A stretch of 64,000 nt of DNA from Thecaphora thlaspeos. Taxonomy: Eukaryota; Basidiomycota; Ustilaginomycetes; Urocystidales; Glomosporiaceae. Where the stretch lies: the NCBI GenBank assembly GCA_900291925.1, contig UWYS01000013.1:1-64000 (forward strand), read 5' to 3'. The notes under the pieces were generated by a model, which saw nothing but the letters and a program-made list of their open reading frames with translations, made no database searches and was not told where the DNA came from. Positions within the stretch are counted from its first letter, which is position 1. Every line of letters begins with the position of its first letter. This document shows positions 41,607 through 54,000 of this stretch, in pieces. The position numbers and the translations under genes were made by a program.

Positions 41607-44600
41607 ATGTTCCGCGAGCTCTTCTACTACATCCTCGGCGGCCTCACTTTCCTCCCGCTTTGTTTCATCGCCGGTCTCGTTCACTTCTATCTCACCGCCC
41701 CGCTCGCGCAGCCGGACAGCAGCGATGCAGGTATCACTGTCGACCTCGAAATCACACAGGAGAGAAAGGTCATGGCGCTCGACCTCGCAGCCGCCAACGC
41801 CGCCCTCCTATCGGAGAAAGAAAACAGCAGAGGAAAAGACAAACCCCAGGGCAGCACCACCGCACCCAAGGCAGCAAAAAGATTGGGGCCAGGGCCGCCA
41901 GCAGGTTCCTCTTCCAGACCTCACCTCGCCGGACAACTCACCGTGAGGCCACGCTTCGAAGCAAGCGCCGAAGTCGCAGCTTCGGCAGCAACTCCCACGA
42001 ACAGAAGCAGCGCCAACAGCAACGCAACCGGTGCGAAGCAGGCTAACGGCGCTCAGGCGGCGAGCGTCGGCTCGACGGGGAATGATGCCGCCGACAAGAA
42101 ACCTCCGAATGCAGCGGCGGCGGCAGCTGGCGGGGCAAGCTACATGAGTCAGATGTATAAGGGCCTCCTCGACTACCGCAAGAATGGCGGTAGAAAGGCT
42201 ACTCTCTCCGCCGCTGGCGGCGCAAACGGCGCCCAGTCTCAGTCCGAAGGCAGTCAAGGCGGTGCTGGTGTTGGCGGCGGTACCGCTGACGCTACGCTGG
42301 CGGGCACCATGGGCAAGGAAAGCTTCCACTGCATCCTCAAGGCGCCCATCCTTTACCTCTACTCGTCCGACGACATCTCGGACCCGAACACCGAGTGCCA
42401 CGCTGCTATCGACCTCCGTGGCAAGCGCGTCAGCATCTTTGTCGCAGGGCTGGGCGATACAATGGGCGAACCCGACGACTCGGAAGACGACGACGACGAC
42501 GGCGAAAGCGATCACGACCACAACAATGACCGCAACGACGACAGGAGCAATGACAACGAGCGTAGCACAAACAGCGGTGCGCCCTCCGGGAAGCCACAGC
42601 CGGGCCCGTTGGCGGCCGTCAAGAGCGCAGCAGTAGCAGAAACAGGCGCTTACGACACCCAGAGCAGCGCCGACAGCGACGCCTCGATCTCGCCTGCCGC
42701 CGCCAAGAGGCGTGCCAGCTCTAGGGTCGCAAAGGCTACCTGGAAGAAGGCCAAGCGGGCCGCCGTGCGCGACGGCGAGCTCTTCATGAAGCGCAACGCG
42801 ATCCGTATCCTGGGCAGCTGGTCGACCCGGTCGGGCACCAAGGCTGGTGGCAGCCGTACATCGGCGCCGGGACAGGGCCGGCAGCAGCGTCCGCAGTGGT
42901 TCCTTTTCTGCAAGAGTACCACGTCAATGGAGGATTGGTACCAAGCTCTGCTGCAGGCGTCGTTTCTGCCCGAGGATGCCGCCGTCAAGGCGGCCTCGGG
43001 CTCGGGATGGGCCGACGTTGACATCGCCCCGTCGCTCCGGCCGGGCGATGATCCGCTTAGCCCGGTCTTTTCGCGCGACGACATGGCCTCGCTGCTCGTC
43101 TCGCTCGATAGCCTGCCCGATCCGATCCCGTTGCGCTGGCTCAACGCCATGGTCGGGCGGATCTTCTACTCGATCTACCGAACCGCCTGGCTTGAGGACT
43201 ATATCACGCGCAAGATGATGAAAAAGATTTCGCGCGTCAAGACGCCTGGCTTCCTCGGCGACATCAAGGTCCAGGAGGTCGACGTGGGCCGCTCGGCGCC
43301 CGGCTTCAGCCGGCCGATGCTCAAGTCGCTCACCAGCGACGGAGAGGCGAGCATGGAAGTGGCCTGCCACTACACGGGCGAGGTCCGTATCACCATCGCC
43401 ACCTCCGTCACCATCTCGCTCGGCTCGCGCTTCAAGCCTTACACCATTCCCCTTGTCCTGGCCGTCGTTCTGCGCTCGCTCGAGGGCAATCTGCTGCTCC
43501 AGGTCAAGCCGCCGCCCAGCAATCGTCTCTGGTTTGGCTTTACCGCGCTCCCCAAGCTCGAGATCGACGTCGAGCCCGTTGTCAGCGAGCGCAAGGTCCA
43601 ATGGGGCATGGTGACCCGCCTTATCGAAGGAAGGATCCGAGAGCTTGTGAGCAGGTAGGGGTGCACGCGCAGGCTGCAGTGCGGCGCGGCGCGGCGCTAG
43701 GGACGCGAATCCTCGAGCCCATCTGACCTTCTTCTCTTCTCCTTCTTTTGCCTTCGTCCTACTTGGCGATCCTGTCCTTCCGCAATTCCCGTGACAGCTC
43801 ACCGAATCGATCGTCGTGCCCAATATGGACGACGTCCCCTTCTTCGACACTCGGAGCCTGCCGTACCGCGGCGCGATCTTTGCCGATGCCGCCAAGCGAG
43901 CCGACGACTCGCTTTCGACGGCGGCAACCCACGAGGTGGCCAAGGCGTCGCAGATCGAGGAGGCTACCGCCGCCGCCAGCGTAAAGAAGGCGCACCAGAG
44001 CGCACCGGCCTCGGGCGCGACCATTCCGTTGTCGTTATCCTCCAATCCCACCAGGAAGGCTGACGCCATCGACAGCAAGGCTTTGAGAGGACTAGCCAGC
44101 GACGTAAACTCGACGGCAATGGCCGACAAAAAAGACGGCACCGCGCTGCGCAACCGCAAGAGTAGCACGCTGAATCCTGCTTTCGACCAGCAACAGCAGC
44201 AGCTGCAACAGATTTCGTCGCCTGCAATCGCCGGCCTGAGCGATTTGCTCTCCCGCGACCTTGCTGCTGGCGGCTCTCTCTCGAGCGACAAAGTCTCGAC
44301 CTCGCCCTCGCGGTCCGACTCGAGGCTTTCCCTTCAAAGTCAGCCGCAACACCACCAGCAGCAGCAGCAGACGTCGCAGAACCGCAAGAGCTGGTTTGGC
44401 GGAGCGTCGCGGACGTCTTCGACCGCCAGCGTCGGCAGCGGCGGCAGCTCATCGCTTTCGCTGCCATCCGGCAACCGACCCAAGAGCGGCAAGGCTAGGG
44501 AGCAGAGCAGCCTCGCGTGGGGCAACGCCAGTCTCAGCCACGTGCCCAGCCGTCCTGGTCAGCGAGTCCTGGGCTCGCCCCAGCCCGGTCCCTCCCAGGA

Positions 44601-47600
44601 CCTCGCCACGGCCACGACTGCCCTCGCAGAGGATGGTCGCAGCAGTGAGGGCCAAGGTGAGACCGCCGGTGCCTCTATTCAGCAGAGCATTGACAGTGGC
44701 AATGGTGGCGTCGACTTTCACCGACGCAACAAGAGCATCAGTTCGATCTCGTCTTCGTTCCTAGGCACCGACGAGAGCGGCGTCAGCGCATCCACCGATC
44801 AGCTCAACGCCTCGATCGAGGCCGCCTCCCAGGCCGAGACGGCCTCTAGCCGACCGTTTGGCGATGGAGCCGAGCAGCCGACCCCGACTGCGGAAGACTC
44901 CCCTGCGAGCGCGTCGCGGGCGCCCTCGCTGATGGTGTCCAAGGCATCCGAGGACAGCATCGCTGCATTGTCAAGCGCGGCAGGGCCCAAGGGAGGGTCT
45001 GGCGAGTCAAGCGTCGGCGGTGGTGGCGCCGTCGGCAGCGGCAGCGAAGCCGCTCGGGAGGTCTCAAGACTCGACGTCGACACTATCGGCGACGCGCCCG
45101 GCCTCACGATCGAAAGCCCATCTAGCATTGACCGCATCAGTCTCCACCACGGGCCATCGTCGCCTTCGCCTTCGTCCGACTCAGTCCGCAGCGACCAAAA
45201 CACGATCTCTGCCGCCGACAGCCCCATTCAAACACACCCGACGCAGCAGGGCGACGACTCGGCATCGCTGTCCAGGTCGCTGGGCGCATCGAGCGGTGCG
45301 GCCGGGAGCGGCTACGACGGCAGCTCGATCTCGCGCACGGCGAGCAGCTCTTCCGTGTCGAGCAGCAGTGTCAAGTCGATGCACGGCTTCGCACCGCCGC
45401 CTCGACGGTCGGCTGCCCCTCCATCGCAATCATCACTGCCATCGAGCAGGCGCGAAGCCGACGCCGGTCTCAGCGCAGTGCACCAGAGCCGCTACGGCCT
45501 TGGCAGCGGCAGCGGCATCGGTAGCCACGCCGGCGGATCGCGGGACAGCGTGGCCGACTTCTCGGCTGCCTCTCCGTCCGCCTCCGAGGGATCGACATCG
45601 GCTGCGACGGCGCTGCTGCTCAATTCGTGGAAGCAAGCCAAGGCGAGCATGGCCGACAAGGAGAGCCGTCAGGCGGCTGCCAAGGATGCTAAGGACGCAA
45701 TCAAGCGCGGCTGGGCGAGCTGGAACAGCAAGCGCAACGAGAAGAACAACGGCGGCGGCGGCAACAGCGGGGGCTTCAACGACACCGCCAGCTCTGCATC
45801 ATGGTCGTCGCGTTCGGGCGGCCTACTTTCCTCGTCATCGTTGTCATCGACCAGCCACGGCGGCAGCCGCTTCTCGTTAGCGCCCTCCGCCAGCTCCAGC
45901 TGGTACGGCGTCACGGACAGCTCTCCACCGCATGATCCGGCCAGCATGGGCACAGGCCTCGAAGGTAGAGCGACGCGCAGTGATATTCATAGCAGTGCTG
46001 CCTCGGCTGCCTCACCAGGAGACCATGTTGGCGGTGGCGGAGCCGGCAGTGGCTCACGGTCCGAGGCCGAGCATCGCGCCCACCTCCGCCGCAACCTGCA
46101 GGACGACAGGGACGATAGCGGCAGCAGCGCTAGGTCAAGCTCGAGCGGCCGGCAGCCTTACCGGGAGCTGCGGGCGAGCAAGGCGGCGCAGCGTCAGAAC
46201 GATCCGCTCGGCGGCCAGTACGAGACACCTTCAGCGCAGGCACCTTCCGGGCAGTGGAGCGCTGAGGTGCCATCCCTCGCTGCGCCAGCTCCGGCCCTCC
46301 AGCGCAAGACGTCGGACAACCCTCAGAAGAGGATCGACTACGCGGCATCGCGGAGCGAGCTCAGCCAAGGCAGCGGCGGCCTCGAAGACCAAGCGGGAGC
46401 GCCCACCACCACCGCTGTGCCACTGAGGAGGCGGGTCAGCAGCACCGCATCTGTCGGCCCTGGCGGCGGCGTCAGCTTCATGCCGCCCGCCCCGACCACG
46501 ACGACTAGCCTGGCCTCGACGTCGAGCTTCGCTGGGTCTAGCCTCAGCCCGATTCACGGCACCTCTCCGGCGGACGGCAAAACACCGCTGCCCACCTCGC
46601 CATCCGGTACTGTGCGCAACAAGTCGGAGGTGGACGCAGTTGCGGCCCCGAGGCAGTCCACTGCCGCCGCCGATGCTGCTGCCCAGGGCAGACCGCAGGC
46701 CGACGATTCCGTCCGTGGCTCGCCCGTCGCGGTCGAGGCAGGAATTGATTCAAGCGCTGCCAATGTCTCGGCGCTGTCGCCGCAGGTGCACACGTCTCCG
46801 CGCCTCCATGGCGTCGCGATGATGGGCCAGTCGGGCCCTCCGATGACGCCCTCGTCGCCCAACGCCGCCAAAGTGCAGGTCCAGCCGGGGCGAGCTGCGA
46901 TGATGGCGGTGCCCGGGATCCCGTCGATGCAGAGGTCGACGCCGCAGAGCTTCAGCGCGCCGCCTCCGCCGGATCTTGTGCCGACCTCCTCGCAGCCGCG
47001 ATCCGCCACCGGCTCGCCGACTGCCATGCGGATGGGAGCGATGTTCAAAGGCCTTCCCGTATTTGGCGGCAAGACGGGCGACGCTGGTGGTATCACCAGT
47101 GCGGCGCCATCGGCTGCGCTCGCCGAAGTCGTCGAGCAGCCGTCTGCTGCAAATCCAGAGACGACAGCAGGGGGGCTCGACACAGCTCCGTCGGCTGAGG
47201 CTGCGGCCGCTGAAGAAGGCTTTGACCTAGCTGCAACTCCGGACATCGACGGTACCCCCTCGTCTGGCCTCGGCCTGACCAACCTGGAGCCGGCTCCCGT
47301 TGAAGCATCCAACGATGCGGTCTTGGGTGATGACAAGGCGGGAGAAGTAGCCGCGACAGAGCCGCTTTCGTCAGGCAGCGATGGACAGACTGAGACCGAG
47401 GACACCCTCGACCAGCCTCCCTCTGCTTCCACCACGTCCAGCGGAACTACGTTGCCGCTGACCGGTGCAGCAGCGCCCGAGACAGAAGCGACATCCCGAG
47501 GCCCTCCTGCTGCTGCTGCTGCTGCTGCTGCAGAGGAGGAAGACGATACCGCCGTCTTGACGCCGGTCGCCGGTTCGTTCGCTCAAGTTGCAGCGGCCGA

Positions 47601-47727
47601 AGGACCGGCGACGGATGCACAGCTTGCAGAATCGCAGCTGGACATAGGCCCTGCGGTCGAGGCGGGCAACCGCGAGATCAAGCTGGACGACGGGTTGACG
47701 GAGCAGAGGGAGACGAGACCGCTCTGA
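41607..47727 (+). CDS. NVJ2: SMP-domain lipid-transfer protein, Nvj2/TEX2 type
   Basis: Model: join(41607..43646,43798..47727), 1989 aa. The N-terminal membrane segment (FYYILGGLTFLPLCFIAGLVHFYL, about 6-29) anchors the protein in the ER. A PH-like domain (about 232-450) is interrupted by an Asp/Asn-rich insert. The SMP domain (about 500-680) contains LRWLNAMVGRIFYSIYRT, SLGSRFKPYTIPLVLAVVLRSLEGNLLLQVKPPPS and LWFGFTALPKLEIDVEPVVSERKVQW. A 151-bp intron then joins RIREL to LTESIVVPNMDDVPFF, a continuation seen in this family. SMP proteins carry lipids at ER contact sites; yeast Nvj2 works at nucleus-vacuole and ER-Golgi contacts. The 1300-residue Ser/Gly/Ala-rich tail, with short Gln and Ala runs, far exceeds yeast Nvj2 (about 770 aa as I recall). 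Confidence 0.87.
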
Positions 47728-48203
47728 GGGGATCTGCTAGCCGCTGTACATTTCTCGTCTTGTTGACAAAGGCTTCTTGAAAGGAGGCAAATGAATTGAT
47801 GAAGGTGAAGACGACGACGTGAACACAGATGGGATGAGTCGATGAGCGATATCCGGGTTGGGCTTCTCGCCACAGGTCGAATGGGGCAACACGATCGCCC
47901 TCACTCGACCTCTCCATTTTGAGCCGCCAAGGAGCTGGAGCACAACCGTGTGCTTGCTACGCGCGCTCCACCGCTCAAGGTCAGACGTTCCTTTCATTCC
48001 GCTACGCACTTTCTCTATGTATTCGCGATTGGAGTCCTGTTGTACAAGCAGCGAGTAGTGTACAGCTGGTGCTAAGCGATATAAACTATCAAAATGCAAC
48101 AAGAGCGCGGTAGGTTGGGGGTTGAGTGGCTAGTCGATGACGGACTGATGTCCTTAAAATGGCCGAGGAAAAAGATATGATTCGTCCGTCTCCCTATCGG
48201 TCG
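47728..48203. other. Convergent spacer between Nvj2-like gene and tafazzin
   Basis: 476 bp between facing stop codons. No repeat or RNA gene seen. Confidence 0.45.
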
Positions 48204-49703
48204 CTACGTAGCGCTATCCTTCCAACCTTGTTCCGCTTCTTTCCTCTTGACCTCCTTTCCTATGCCTCTTTGAAGTTTGCTGTGTACTTTATCTTTCACC
48301 TTTCCCTTTGCTCCCTCTTCATGATCATCCTTTATACTTCCTCCTTTTTCCTTGATCAACGTTGTGGTATGTACCAAGGTTGTCTCCTCGTCGGGAGACA
48401 TACCATGCATGATACGGACTTTCTTAGCTAACGTAGCCATCTCGTCCCGAAGTACCGCAGCGATGTAACTGCGTTGGTGGGCTTTCTCGGACGTTTCAGA
48501 GTGGAGGGAGGTGTAGCCGCGTGATGTTGGTGAGAGGTTGGGGTAGATTGTGCTGCGTATGGAGAGGATTTGACGTTCTGAGGCGTGCTCCAGTAAGGTG
48601 GAATCTATCAAGGGCGTTGAAGAGGAAGACGAGGAGGGAGAGAGCGACGAGAGGAAAGGTGCGAGCGTCGAATCGACAGGATCGCCGAACGTGATGGAGA
48701 GCGAGGCGCCGAGACGTGGCAGGAATTTGGGAAAGGGTCGAGGTTCAGGCATCAACCTGTCGAAGCCTGTTGACATCGACAGTAGTCGCAACGAAAGCAT
48801 CGTCAGTCTTTCGCTGCTGCTACCATACTACCGGGTACAGAAAAGGGGGTGAGAGTCTTGAGATGTCGCAGACGTACCAGTGATCCAGATGGGTACAATG
48901 ACCGGTCTCTCTTTAGCCTCAATGACCATCCTACTCAGCCCCCACTTGAAGCGGCGCAATTTCGTCGTCGTTCCGACATTCACGTAGCCTTCGGGGAAAA
49001 GGTGGATCCACTGTCCCATATCGAGGCGAGAAATGGCCGTATCGATAGAGGGTTGGAAGATACCGCCGCCGCGGTGCGTCTCGATCACTTGGCCTGCGGT
49101 GAAGAAACGACGAAGTGTACTGCGATGTCGCGCGAGAGGGGGGGGGGGAGCGAGGAACAAGGTCAGTACGACAACGACCAACGAGCAGTGGAAGAACGCG
49201 CCCAGGGAGGGGGGACGACGTACTCGTTGGTAAACATGATATCGCTAGCACCCAACGTCCACCTTGTCGTATCTGGCGATCGAAATGTCGACCACGGCAA
49301 GGATCCCCAGATGGTCGGCTCGTCCATCACAGAAATGTGGTTACAGTCTGTCCTCCCATCACCAACTCGCAAGCGCGGCAGAGGGAATCAGCATCCACCA
49401 CGTTCACGATAGGACAAGAGACGAGTTGGGAGAAGATCACGTACATACACGTCAATAGCCCCCTCCCCTCATCTCTGCGCTTGTGATCCTGTAAAACGCG
49501 AAGAAAGTTGTCGAGGCCATTCACTTGCACCTCTTTGCAGCCGAAGCGGAGGAGAGCCTTCGAAAAGGCTGCTACCGTGTCTGAAAAGAACCGAAGAGGG
49601 GGGAGATGAATGACTGCGTGTGAGTTGAGAAGGAAGATGGGTGGAGTGAGGGATGTACTGGGGCGGGGGTTGGTCACGTACTGACAACGAGGTTAGGGGC
49701 CAT
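48204..49703 (-). CDS. TAZ1: Tafazzin-type lysophospholipid acyltransferase
   Basis: Tafazzin moves acyl chains between phospholipids and matures cardiolipin on mitochondrial membranes facing the intermembrane space. Model: complement(join(48204..48766,48878..49119,49224..49347,49449..49580,49682..49703)), 360 aa. Motifs: GLLTYCNHISVMDEP with the HX4D pair (His55, Asp60), RWTLGASDIMFTN, GQVIETHRGGGIFQPSID, HLFPEG (about 132-137) and RFKWGLSRMVIEA...VIVPIWITG|FDRLMPE. All four introns are 101-111 bp and each junction recovers family sequence. The first exon is only 22 bases (MAPNLVV), so a further upstream exon cannot be excluded. The C-terminal third (about 220-360) is Ser- and Lys/Glu-rich. 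It diverges from TIM13. Confidence 0.88.
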
Positions 49704-50339
49704 GGTGGGTTGGTTGGAGTGGACCCTTGGTTCGAGCCTCGTACTCCGAAGCGAGACCGGGTGGGAGAGGACTGCAGCTGGTCGTCCTCTACGTGCTTCG
49801 AGTGGCTGTCTGTGAGGGTACGCAGCGTCGTCGTGGATGAGTGAGAGTGGTGGAGGGTAGGGGGTGAGTCGGTGGTGAGGGCAAAAAGGTCGACGAAGCG
49901 TCGTTCCTTCCGGAAACACTGCAACCGGCCAGACCCGAGCTTTCACTGCAGTAACAATCAATCCGGACGGAACCCCTTCCACCCGCGCGCCCCCGCCGCT
50001 TCCCCCCCAAAGAAAACCCACCAAAAATCGCGTCAGTCTCCGAGATCCGATGCCGACATTTGTCATCGCGCAGAGCCGGCCTGGCCTACCTTCCGCTCCG
50101 CCAGACCGAGTCAGCATCACGTAATCAGCGAGACCCACCAGCCCTTGCTTTCCCCTTTACTTTCTTTCCGCCCGCCCAGCCTCTTCTACCTCCCTCCACC
50201 ATCTGTCTCTTCCCACGCCAACTCTTTTTCCCCCAATTTCTACATTCGACCTCGACCGCACCGTTCAAACACCTCCTTGACTCTTCACACAACCCTGTTC
50301 ATCTCCTCTCTTCTTCAACGACGGTACAACAAAACAAAA
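49704..50339. promoter_or_regulatory. Divergent promoter, tafazzin and TIM13
   Basis: 636 bp between two start codons of mitochondrial-protein genes. CCACC- and CTTCC-rich sequence occupies the TIM13 side (50140-50335), ending in an AACAAAACAAAA run just before the ATG, a favourable fungal start context. No further gene. Confidence 0.5.
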
Positions 50340-50422
50340 ATGGACTTTTCCAACCTCTCCGGTCTTAAAGGCTCCACAGCCGCCGAAAAGAAGGAAGCTA
50401 TCAAGCAACAAGTGTACGTTGC

Positions 50423-50455
<33 letters not shown>

Positions 50456-50803
50456 CCTCCCTCTCTCTTCTTTCTCTCTAGCCTGTTTCTATTCTTCCTT
50501 TTTCTCTCGTTCACCCGACTCACTTTGCAAATATCCTGCCTCTCTACCCTACCTTGACGCGCCTCTCGCAGCGCCTCGGAACTAGCCATGGCAAATGCGC
50601 AACAACTAATCACAAAAGCGACTGAAAAGTGTTATTCCAAGTGCATTCCCTCTCCCTCTTCCTCCGGTCTTTCTAGCAAGGAGGAAACCTGTCTCACACG
50701 TTGCATGGAGAGGTACTTTGAAGCTTTCAACGTTGTTAGCTCTACCTACGTACGGCGCGTCAGTAACGAGAGGGCTGCCGGTGCTGTCAGTGGTGCCATC
50801 TAG
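50340..50803 (+). CDS. TIM13: Mitochondrial import chaperone Tim13
   Basis: A small Tim protein of the intermembrane space; with Tim8 it forms a hexamer that escorts hydrophobic precursors. Model: join(50340..50413,50572..50803), 101 aa. The 158-bp intron begins GTACGT, carries a CT microsatellite, and joins KQQ to VASELAMANAQQL with one codon split across it. The twin CX3C motifs are Cys45/Cys49 and Cys65/Cys69, spaced by 15 residues, and would form the two disulfides of the helical hairpin. CYSKCIPSP...SSKEETCLTRCMERYFEAFNVVSSTY matches fungal Tim13 rather than Tim8, 9 or 10. Length is normal. Confidence 0.93.
50424..50470. repeat. CT microsatellite in the TIM13 intron
   Basis: A run of CT dinucleotides turning into CCCT units, all inside the 158-bp intron and close to its 5' splice site. 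Confidence 0.8.
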
Positions 50804-51084
50804 AATCAAACCTCTTCCCCCCCTCCCCCCCTTCCTCCCTCCCCATCCTACGATGACCACAACCACCACCACCACCACGAGCAGAACGAGCGTTGGTAGG
50901 ACGAGCTTCACAAGCGTACTAGAAACCTCCTCAATCAAGACCAGAACAAAGCAGTGTACTTTACAGAATGAAATCGTCTCAACGCAACTACCCACCACCT
51001 ATCGCCCATCTTGGCTGCGCCACGCCTTGCGTAATCTGCTGTGTGACGCGCAAACTGGCAAAGCGACAAGCAGCAGCTGCTGCC

Positions 51085-54000
51085 TTAGTCCTCTTCCGTC
51101 GCATGGTACCCTGCCCGGCGCATCGCACCCAGCACCCGTCGAGCTTGCGTCAGCTCCTTTTCCAGCTTGAGCACCTCGACCTGCTGCTCCATCTGTTGCC
51201 GTGCACGTAACGTGGCGAATAAGGACGTGTCGGCGAGCCAAAGAAACCAAGCATGGTAGCCGTTCAGTAGGATGTCCACAGTCCACAATCTGGCGAGCCT
51301 TGGCCGCCGTCGCTCTACTCACCTCCTTGACCTTGAACTCGTGCACCGCCATCGTCGAGTAGTCTGCCTCGCCCGCGCCGTTGCTCTGCTTGTCGGTGAT
51401 CGTCTTGACCTGCTTGACGAGCGCGCGGCAGGCGTCCGTCACCGCCTTGGCCGCACGTTCCAGGCGCTCCTGCGTCTTGCTCATAAACTCGGCCTTGACG
51501 CGCGACGCCGCCACCACCTGCGCCGTCGCCGCACTCACCTCGTTGGACGCCACAATGAGCTGCTCCAGGCTGTGCGTCCCGCTGATCACGCCGTCGGCCG
51601 CCTCGATGAGCATCTTCGTCGCAAACGCCACCGCGCGCGCCGCCGAGATCAGTCCCTCGGTCCAGCGGTTGTTCTTCTTGTAGAACTGCTGGTTGGTCGA
51701 GGCGCCGCGCCCCTTTGCCACAATCTCTTGCTGGCTGTCGGTCGCCGCGCGGATCAGGCCGGCGATCGCCTTGGTGATGGCGAGCGACGCCTCGAGAATC
51801 GCATCGTGCACCTGCAGATCGACGGCGCTGTACTTGGCGCTGTCCTTGGGCCGCGACAGGAGCGCCTGCAGTTTCTGCGTCGCCGCGTCAATCGTCGAGG
51901 CGGCGTTCATCATCTCGCGCTCCACAATGTCGCCAATGTCGCCGTTGGCGTTCTTGAGCATCGTGTTGCCCGCCTTGACCATCGACTCGACGACCGTGTT
52001 GAGGCCGCCGAGCGCGGCGCGCGCCTCCATGTTCTGTCGCGCGACCGCGTCACGCCTGCCGGCGGGCGCGATCCCCGCCAGCCGATACGACTGCAGGTTG
52101 GCAAAGAAGCGGAGCAGCACGTCGCCCGCCTCGCGGCCCGTGCGCACCAGGCGGTCCTGCGCGTCGTCGCTCTGAGCGAGCCGGGTGATGCCCTTGACGC
52201 TGAGGAGTGTATCGCTAATCGTCTGGGCAAACTGGTTCGCGCGCTTGATCACCTCAACGTGCTCGCCGCCAGCCTCGCCCGAGAGGTAGAGGCTGAAGAC
52301 GGTGACAAACTCGTTGGACTCGGTCGATCCCTTCTCGATCATCGAAAGGACGTACTCGGGCGTCGCGGTCGCGTTGCCGGACTGGGCCGGCGACTCGAGC
52401 TCGTAGATGGCGTCGTCGACCTTTTCCACGCACGTTTGGAGGATCGAGTCGATGATGGCGTTGAGCTTCTTCGTGTTGTCGAGGATCAGCGTGTCGATCT
52501 GAGCGTTGACCGCCTCGTCGTTCTCGCCCTGGTTGAGCTGGAGCGCGCTCATCTGCTTGATGGTCGCGTCCATACCCTCCTGCATGATCATGATCTCGGC
52601 GTCCTTTTCCTCGCGGAGGCGGGCAATCTCGTCGTCCTTGGCGTCGAGCTGACGGAGGAGCTGGTCGGCGCGGTCACGCTTCTCGCGCAGCGAGTCCTCG
52701 AGCTCGGCGATCTGGCGGTTCAGCGTGCCCATCATGCCCGACAGCTCGCTGCTCTTGGCGTGCGTCGCGTCCTCGGCGCGCTCGTTGGCAAACATCAGGT
52801 CGCGCTTGAGCCGGTCGAACTCCTCCTTCTGGCTCGCCTTGATCCGGTCAAGGTCGAATCGGGCGCGGTCGCGCTCGCGGATCATGTCGGCCAGCTCGAG
52901 GTTCTTGGCCTTGACGTCGCGCTCCATGCGCTCCATTCGATCGACGGCCTCCTGGGCGCTCCCCGCCTTGATCTGCATCTGCTTGTACTTGGTGAGCATC
53001 TCGAGGTGCTCGGTGCGCAGCTGGCTGTAGAGTTTGGCGAGCGCCTCGTACTTATTGCGCCACAGCGTCACCTGGTCCTGGAGCTGCTTGATCAGCTCGT
53101 CCTTGCTCTGGAGCTGCGCACCGACGTTCTGACCGATGTTGCCCAGCTCGTTCTCGAGCGCCTTGACGCGCCGGTCGTACTGCTCGAGCATCAGCTGGTC
53201 GCGCTCGTACTGGCCGCGCATCGCGAGGATCTCTCGCTCGAGCTCGGCTAGGCGGCCGCCCTGCATCTGGTCCATCTGGGCGCGCATCAGCTGCTCCTGG
53301 GCAAGGCGCTGCTGCTCGGCCTGGAGACGTTGCTGCTCCTCGAACTCGCGCTGCTGTTGCGCCGCGAGGTCTGCCTGCCGCTGCCGCTCGGCCTCCTCTT
53401 GCACCTTGAGCGCTGCCTGCTTGTCCTCGTAAGTCTTGAGCAGGCGCGCCTGCTCGTCGATCTCGGCCTGCGAAGGGCCCGACGGCGGCGGCGTCGCAGC
53501 CTTTGGCGTCTGGCGCGGCGGGAGCGAGGGCCCTTCGTCGGGGAGGTCGAACAGGTTGGGCGGGTCGTGGTTGAGCTTGGGGACGTTGATCAGGCTGGTG
53601 AGGAACTTGAGGTTGGCGCACTCGTAGTAGAACTTGCGCAGGCTGTAGTGCTGGCCGTTGTAGCGTCCGCGCAGCGGCTCGAGCGCCTCGGTCGCGTCGG
53701 TGCGGCGGTGCATGGCGCGCAGCATCGAGGTGAGGAACTTGTAGATCCCGTAGCTCTCCTTGACCAGGGGCACGAGCGACGAGATGCGGCACTCGTTGTT
53801 GGCCGAGCCGCGGAAGTGGGCGAAGACGAGCTTCTGGAACGACTCGATCTGGTTCTGGAGGTTCATGAGGTCCATGATGGTCTCGTAGCCCTCGTCCGGG
53901 TTGTCAATGTTCTTGAGCGAGATGTACTCTTCGTACTCAAAGAGGCCGTTGAACTCCTTGTGATGGCGGTGGAAGCGGAGCTTGGCGAGGATAAAGTTGA

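Noticed and set aside
51272..53251. Long plus-strand frame antisense to SLA2 (659 residues)
   Set aside because: It mirrors the coding frame of a certain SLA2 gene and has the Leu/Arg/Val-rich composition of an antisense shadow. Similar shadows lie opposite the kelch, CHD and Nvj2-like genes.
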